A program made the position numbers and the translations under genes. From Pseudomonas gessardii (lineage in GTDB: Bacteria; Pseudomonadota; Gammaproteobacteria; Pseudomonadales; Pseudomonadaceae), in contig NZ_MNPU01000015.1 of the NCBI RefSeq assembly GCF_001983165.1, forward strand, positions 1 through 64,000: a stretch of 64,000 nt of DNA. Direction: 5' to 3'. The notes beneath the pieces were generated by a model that worked only from the letters and a program-made list of their open reading frames with translations, was not told the origin of the DNA and did not search any database. This document shows, piece by piece, positions 59,985 through 64,000 of this stretch (position 1 is the stretch's first letter; every line of letters begins with the position of its first letter).

Positions 59985-60293
59985 ATGAAAAACCTCACCG
60001 CTCTGTTCGCCGCTGCCGCCCTGACCCTGACCGCCGGCCTGGCCCAGGCCGATGTTCGCCCGGACCACATCGAAGGCCTGCTCAAATCGGGCAAAATCAT
60101 GACCTTCGACAAACTCAACGCCGCGGCATTGGCCAAGCACCCCGGTGCTTCCATCCTCGACACCGAATTGGACGAGCAAGTAGGGGGTCGCCTGGTTTAT
60201 GAAGTTGAAATGCGCGACACCAGCAACGTGAAATGGGACGTGAAACTCGACGCCAAGACCGGCGAAGTCCTGGAAAACAAGCAAGACACCTGA
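59985..60293 (+). CDS. small periplasmic PepSY-domain protein
   Basis: 102 residues. Signal peptide MKNLTALFAAAALTLTAGLA, cleavage near AQA-DV. PepSY core about 50-95: FDKLNAAALAKHPGASILDT and LVYEVEMRDTSNVKWDVKLD, AKTGEVLENK. PepSY proteins often sit beside two-component systems or protease inhibitors; none is visible here. AAAGGA ribosome site. Separate unit from glpQ. Confidence 0.88.
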   Translation: MKNLTALFAAAALTLTAGLAQADVRPDHIEGLLKSGKIMTFDKLNAAALAKHPGASILDTELDEQVGGRLVYEVEMRDTSNVKWDVKLDAKTGEVLENKQDT

Positions 60294-60310
60294 GTTGCCC
60301 CGGCAACACA

Positions 60311-60330
60311 ACGCGCCGCCTTCGGGCGGC
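60311..60330. terminator. GC hairpin between the PepSY and chemoreceptor genes
   Basis: GCGCCGCC-TTCG-GGCGGCGC. No T-run on either strand, but the position between convergent genes suits a shared terminator. Confidence 0.6.
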
Positions 60331-60344
60331 GCAGTTGTGTCTGG

Positions 60345-61973
60345 TCAGTCACTCAGGCGCGCCGTCACCTCATTGAGCTCAGTAGACAGCCCGCGCAGGT
60401 TATGACTGGCCGCTTCGGTGCGCTGCACATTGTCCAGGTTGGCCGTGGCCACCGTGGTGATTTGCGTGATATTGCGCGAGATATCCTCGGCCACCGAGGT
60501 TTGCTCTTCGGCCGCCGTGGCAATCTGCCGGTTCATGTCGCGGATCGCCTCCACCGCCTGGGAGATATGACTGAGCATCGCCCCGGCCTGGGTGACCTTT
60601 TCGACACTCTCATCACTGCATGACTGGCCGCTGATAATCGCCTCGGCGGCATCCACCGCCCCGGTCTGCACCGCCTGGATAATCTGGTTGATCTCGATGA
60701 TCGACGCCGCCGTACGCTGCGCCAGGCTGCGCACTTCATCGGCCACCACCGCAAACCCCCGCCCGGCCTCGCCCGCCCGCGCCGCCTCGATCGCCGCATT
60801 GAGGGCCAGCAGGTTGGTCTGTTCGGCAATGCCGCGAATCACTTCCAGCACCGTGCCGATACGCACGCTGTCCGCTTCCAGGCGGCGGATGATGCCACCG
60901 GTGTTGAGGATCTCGTTGCGCATCTGGCCGATGGTGGCAATGGTCACTTGCATCACCTGGCCGCCTTCACGGGCCGACTGGTCAGCCTCATCCGCCGCCC
61001 GCGAGGCACTGGCGGCATGGCGCGCGACTTCCTGGGCAGTGGCGGACATTTCGGTCATCGCCGTCGCTACCTGGTCGGTACGGCTGAACTGGTCCTGGGT
61101 GCCGGTCGCCATCTGCCCGGCAATCGAATTCAACTCGCCACTGGCCCCCACCAGGTCCTTGGCACTGCGCTGCAGGCGGCCGAAGGTTTCCGCCAGGAAG
61201 TCACGCAGGGTATTGGCCGCTTCGGCCAAGCGCCCCAGTTCATCCTGGCGCTGGCTGGCAACGCGCTCGGCAAACCGGCCCTGGCTCAATTGGGCCACAT
61301 AATTGATCAGCCCACGGATCGGCAGAATCAGGTTGCGGTTGAGCAACCATAGGCTGAACAGGCCGATCAGCACCCCGGACAGCACCATCACGGCCAAGCC
61401 CAACATCACGGTACGCTCGGCGTAGGCGCTGATCGCCACCGATTGCAGTTTGCCCTGCTCATGCAACTGGGTGACCAGCGCACTCATCTGCTCGCTCACC
61501 GCGCGGTCCACACCCTTGACGGCATGGTCTCCAGCCGCAAAGTCAGCCCCGGCCGCCAGGTAAGCATCACGGCCCTTCTGGTAAGCGACGCCCAGCATCT
61601 GGTGTTCCTGGCGCAAGGTTTCGAGGCGACGGTTCAAGCCGGGGTCATCCTGGGTGTTGCTTACCAGGCGCGCCAGGATGCCTTGCACGTCTTGTTGCCG
61701 GTCCTGGAACTGCCCCCAGTATTTATCCAGGTCCTGGGGTTGCTTGCCACGCAGCAGGACGTTTTTCCATTCCTGGACCTGGACCTTGAATTGCAGGTTG
61801 GCTTCATCGAGCAACTGTGAGGTTTGCAACGGTCCGTCAAGCAAACTGCGATAACTCTGCACACCGCTGGAGAGAAAATGAAAACACGCCAAGGCAATCA
61901 ACAGCATTGCCAGCAGGCTGCCACCGAGCAGCGACAGGATTTGTGCTCTCAAAGACTTTCGCAAAAAGCTCAT
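60345..61973 (-). CDS. methyl-accepting chemotaxis protein
   Basis: 542 residues from ATG 61973 ([20 protein letters not shown]). TM1 about 13-33; a periplasmic helical sensor domain about 34-190 (HBM- or 4HB-like; ligand unknown); TM2 about 192-214 ([20 protein letters not shown]). HAMP about 215-270, then a signalling domain with the hairpin tip [20 protein letters not shown] and [20 protein letters not shown]. No C-terminal CheR-tethering pentapeptide. Transcribed toward the PepSY gene. Confidence 0.95.
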   Translation of the reverse strand: MSFLRKSLRAQILSLLGGSLLAMLLIALACFHFLSSGVQSYRSLLDGPLQTSQLLDEANLQFKVQVQEWKNVLLRGKQPQDLDKYWGQFQDRQQDVQGILARLVSNTQDDPGLNRRLETLRQEHQMLGVAYQKGRDAYLAAGADFAAGDHAVKGVDRAVSEQMSALVTQLHEQGKLQSVAISAYAERTVMLGLAVMVLSGVLIGLFSLWLLNRNLILPIRGLINYVAQLSQGRFAERVASQRQDELGRLAEAANTLRDFLAETFGRLQRSAKDLVGASGELNSIAGQMATGTQDQFSRTDQVATAMTEMSATAQEVARHAASASRAADEADQSAREGGQVMQVTIATIGQMRNEILNTGGIIRRLEADSVRIGTVLEVIRGIAEQTNLLALNAAIEAARAGEAGRGFAVVADEVRSLAQRTAASIIEINQIIQAVQTGAVDAAEAIISGQSCSDESVEKVTQAGAMLSHISQAVEAIRDMNRQIATAAEEQTSVAEDISRNITQITTVATANLDNVQRTEAASHNLRGLSTELNEVTARLSD

Positions 61974-62278
61974 AGGGGAAAGCCTCGAAACGGGGAAATG
62001 GGGAAATGGGGACTGGCACCGCACGATCACTGTCGTCCACTACAGTGCTTATGCCTTGCATCGGCCGGGCCAGACGCTTCTTGAGCCCAGCGGATGAGCG
62101 GTCAAGACCCGTTGCTGCCCTTGCGCCTTCCCCCCTACAAGCCCGCTACCCCATTGGTTCTTGGGTGTGTTTCAGACCAGCGACAGGCTGACAACACCAA
62201 ACAATGACCTGACGCAGCATCTCCGTAATAATTTGCAACGATCATGGGAAACATCCTCCCCTCTCTGGATGCCCCGGC
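61974..62278. other. divergent control region of the chemoreceptor and pit genes
   Basis: About 305 bp. A short direct repeat GGGGAAATGGGGAAATGGGG lies at 61991-62010. No Pho box, FliA promoter or ORF that I can support. Confidence 0.35.
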
Positions 62279-63895
62279 ATGGCCACCCCTTCCCTGACCG
62301 CCTCCCACCAGGCAGCCGCCACTGACGCCACACCGCAACTGGACAACAAACCCAGCCTGCCGACGGTGATCATATTTTTTGCCGTGCTCGCCATGGGCCT
62401 GTTATTCACCGCCTACAGCCTGATGCGCGACATGCACGAACTGGGCACGGTGGTCACCACCTGGACCCCATTCCTGCTGCTGGGCGTGGCGCTGCTGATT
62501 GCCTTGGGGTTCGAGTTCGTCAACGGTTTCCATGACACCGCCAACGCGGTGGCGACGGTGATCTACACCCACTCGCTGCCACCGCAATTCGCGGTGCTCT
62601 GGTCGGGGTTCTTCAATTTCCTCGGGGTGCTGCTGTCCAGTGGCGCGGTGGCCTTTGCCATCATCGCCTTGCTGCCGGTGGAGTTGATTTTGCAGGTCGG
62701 TTCTTCCGCCGGTTTTGCGATGATCTTCGCCCTGCTGATCGCCGCAATCCTGTGGAACCTCGGCACTTGGTGGCTGGGGTTGCCGGCGTCGTCCTCCCAT
62801 ACCCTGATCGGGTCGATCATCGGCGTGGGTGTGGCCAATGCCCTAATGCATGGCCGAGACGGCACCAGCGGCGTGGATTGGGCGCAGGCGATCAAGATCG
62901 GCTATGCGCTGCTGCTGTCACCGCTGATCGGCTTCGGCTTTGCCGCCCTGCTGTTGCTGGCATTGCGGGCCTTTGTGAAAAACCGCGCGCTGTACAAAGC
63001 ACCCAAGGGCAACACCCCGCCGCCGTGGTGGATTCGCAGCATGCTCATCGTGACCTGCACCGGCGTGTCCTTCGCCCACGGCTCCAACGATGGCCAGAAA
63101 GGCATGGGCCTGATCATGCTGATCCTGGTGGGCACCCTGCCCATGGCCTACGCCTTGAACCGCACCATGCCGGCCGATCAAGCGCTGCAATTTGCCGCTG
63201 TGGCAGAAGTCACCCAGCAAGCCCTGGTCAAGAGCGCCCCGCAACCGGCACCGGCGGACCCACGCCCCACGCTGTCGACCTATGTGCGCACCAAGGACGT
63301 CACGCCCGAGCTGATCCCCGCCCTCGCCGCCCTGGCCGGGCATATCGGTGAACAAGTGAAGGGCTACGGCTCCCTGGCCAAGGTGCCTGCCGAGGCGATG
63401 GGCAACGTGCGCAACGACATGTACCTGACCAGCGAAACCATTCGCCTGATGGACAAGGGCCAGGTCGGCCATTTCGATGCCGACACCCAGGGCAAGCTGC
63501 AACTGTTCAAGCAACAGATCGACAACGCCACACGCTTTATCCCGCTGTGGGTGAAGATCGCCGTGGCCATCGCCCTGGGCCTGGGCACCCTGGTTGGCTG
63601 GAAGCGCATTGTGGTGACCGTCGGCGAGAAAATCGGCAAGACCCACCTGACCTACGCCCAGGGCGCCTCGGCCGAAACCGTGGCCATGCTGACCATTGGT
63701 GCCGCCGATATGTTCGGCTTGCCGGTATCCACCACCCATGTGCTGTCCTCGGGCGTGGCCGGGACCATGGTGGCCAATGGCGGTGGCTTGCAGATGAAGA
63801 CCATCCGCAATCTGCTGATGGCCTGGGTGCTGACGTTGCCGGCGGCGATTGTACTGTCGGGCAGTCTGTATTGGCTGTTTACCCAACTCTTCTGA
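62279..63895 (+). CDS. pit: inorganic phosphate transporter, Pit family
   Basis: Low-affinity metal-phosphate:H+ symporter. 538 residues with about ten membrane segments. The inverted signature repeats are FVNGFHDTANAVATVIYTHS (about 81-100) and TIGAADMFGLPVSTTHVLSS (about 472-491), with SFAHGSNDGQKGMGLIMLIL between them (about 263-282). A soluble loop of about 100 residues (about 340-420) separates the halves, as in PitA. The usual DUF47 partner gene is not adjacent. Confidence 0.93.
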   Translation: MATPSLTASHQAAATDATPQLDNKPSLPTVIIFFAVLAMGLLFTAYSLMRDMHELGTVVTTWTPFLLLGVALLIALGFEFVNGFHDTANAVATVIYTHSLPPQFAVLWSGFFNFLGVLLSSGAVAFAIIALLPVELILQVGSSAGFAMIFALLIAAILWNLGTWWLGLPASSSHTLIGSIIGVGVANALMHGRDGTSGVDWAQAIKIGYALLLSPLIGFGFAALLLLALRAFVKNRALYKAPKGNTPPPWWIRSMLIVTCTGVSFAHGSNDGQKGMGLIMLILVGTLPMAYALNRTMPADQALQFAAVAEVTQQALVKSAPQPAPADPRPTLSTYVRTKDVTPELIPALAALAGHIGEQVKGYGSLAKVPAEAMGNVRNDMYLTSETIRLMDKGQVGHFDADTQGKLQLFKQQIDNATRFIPLWVKIAVAIALGLGTLVGWKRIVVTVGEKIGKTHLTYAQGASAETVAMLTIGAADMFGLPVSTTHVLSSGVAGTMVANGGGLQMKTIRNLLMAWVLTLPAAIVLSGSLYWLFTQLF

Positions 63896-63923
63896 ATCAC
63901 CACATTTTGCTGTGTGTGATGGT

Positions 63924-64000
63924 TTAGTCTGCGAATAAGCCGGCCAGCGCTTTGAGCCGCTTCTTGTACACCCGCCGCGCCTCCAGCGCCTCCTCCAACG
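63924..64000 (-). CDS. C-terminal end of an unknown protein (runs off the right edge)
   Basis: An open frame on the minus strand ends at TAA (63924-63926). The last 24 codons read LEEALEARRVYKKRLKALAG, then LFAD. It looks helical and basic. Too short to identify. Convergent with pit. Confidence 0.5.
   Translation of the reverse strand, partial: LEEALEARRVYKKRLKALAGLFAD

Noticed and set aside
60311..60330. Possible CRISPR or repeat array
   Set aside because: A single hairpin only; no spaced direct repeats were seen anywhere in the window.

Overview
The window is a chromosomal segment of a fluorescent pseudomonad, most likely the Pseudomonas fluorescens group. This rests on recognisable Pseudomonas gene blocks: flgZMN-flgA-cheVR-flgBCDE, alaS-lysC-rsmA followed by Ser and Arg tRNAs, and the arginine genes aotJQMOP-argR-aruCFGDBE. 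It also rests on several copies of the short paired repeats with a GGCTTGCC core that are typical of this group, and on high-GC coding sequence. No database search was possible. Family names come from recognising motifs in the translated sequence.

Layout. 1-260: the end of an IS5-family element cutting into a small ORF downstream of flgE. 0.4-9.3 kb: flagellar and chemotaxis genes (flgEDCB, cheR, cheV on minus; flgA, flgM, flgN, flgZ on plus), with sigma-54 promoters before flgB and flgA and a FliA promoter before flgMN. A foreign-looking gene (3682-4590) with its own hrp box sits between cheR and flgB. 9.3-21.5 kb: an MFS transporter, four tRNA genes, two small membrane proteins, amrZ, mgtE, rsmA, lysC, alaS, a threonine aldolase, and an FMN riboswitch controlling a lumazine synthase. 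21.7-23.2 kb: a protein with RTX-like repeats and an M91 (NleD-type) zinc protease domain. 23.2-31.1 kb: the aru/ast arginine succinyltransferase operon. 31.4-37.3 kb: a 1976-residue leucine-rich-repeat protein inserted between aruC and argR. 37.3-42.7 kb: argR and the aot arginine/ornithine transporter. 43.4-50 kb: acs, a DUF2790 protein, an AraC regulator, a DUF1479 oxygenase-like protein and a lone sugar-binding protein. 50-64 kb: nrdB, small accessory genes (including an XRE regulator behind a LexA box and a half-length amidase-like protein), an MBL-fold hydrolase with a divergent TetR, a diguanylate cyclase, glpQ, a chemoreceptor and a Pit phosphate transporter.

How it fits together. The arginine genes form a regulon: ArgR half-sites of the form TGTCGC-N8-AA lie before both aruC and aotJ. 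The flagellar genes follow the usual Pseudomonas RpoN-then-FliA hierarchy, with flgZ adding c-di-GMP control; amrZ, rsmA and a GGDEF enzyme also link to the motile/sessile switch. Three candidate host- or competitor-directed proteins (the hrp-box gene, the M91 protease and the giant LRR protein) have each been placed beside or inside otherwise conserved core operons. The best lead for something undescribed is the hrp-box gene: a 302-residue predicted type III effector with an N-myristoylation motif and papain-like Cys/His signatures.
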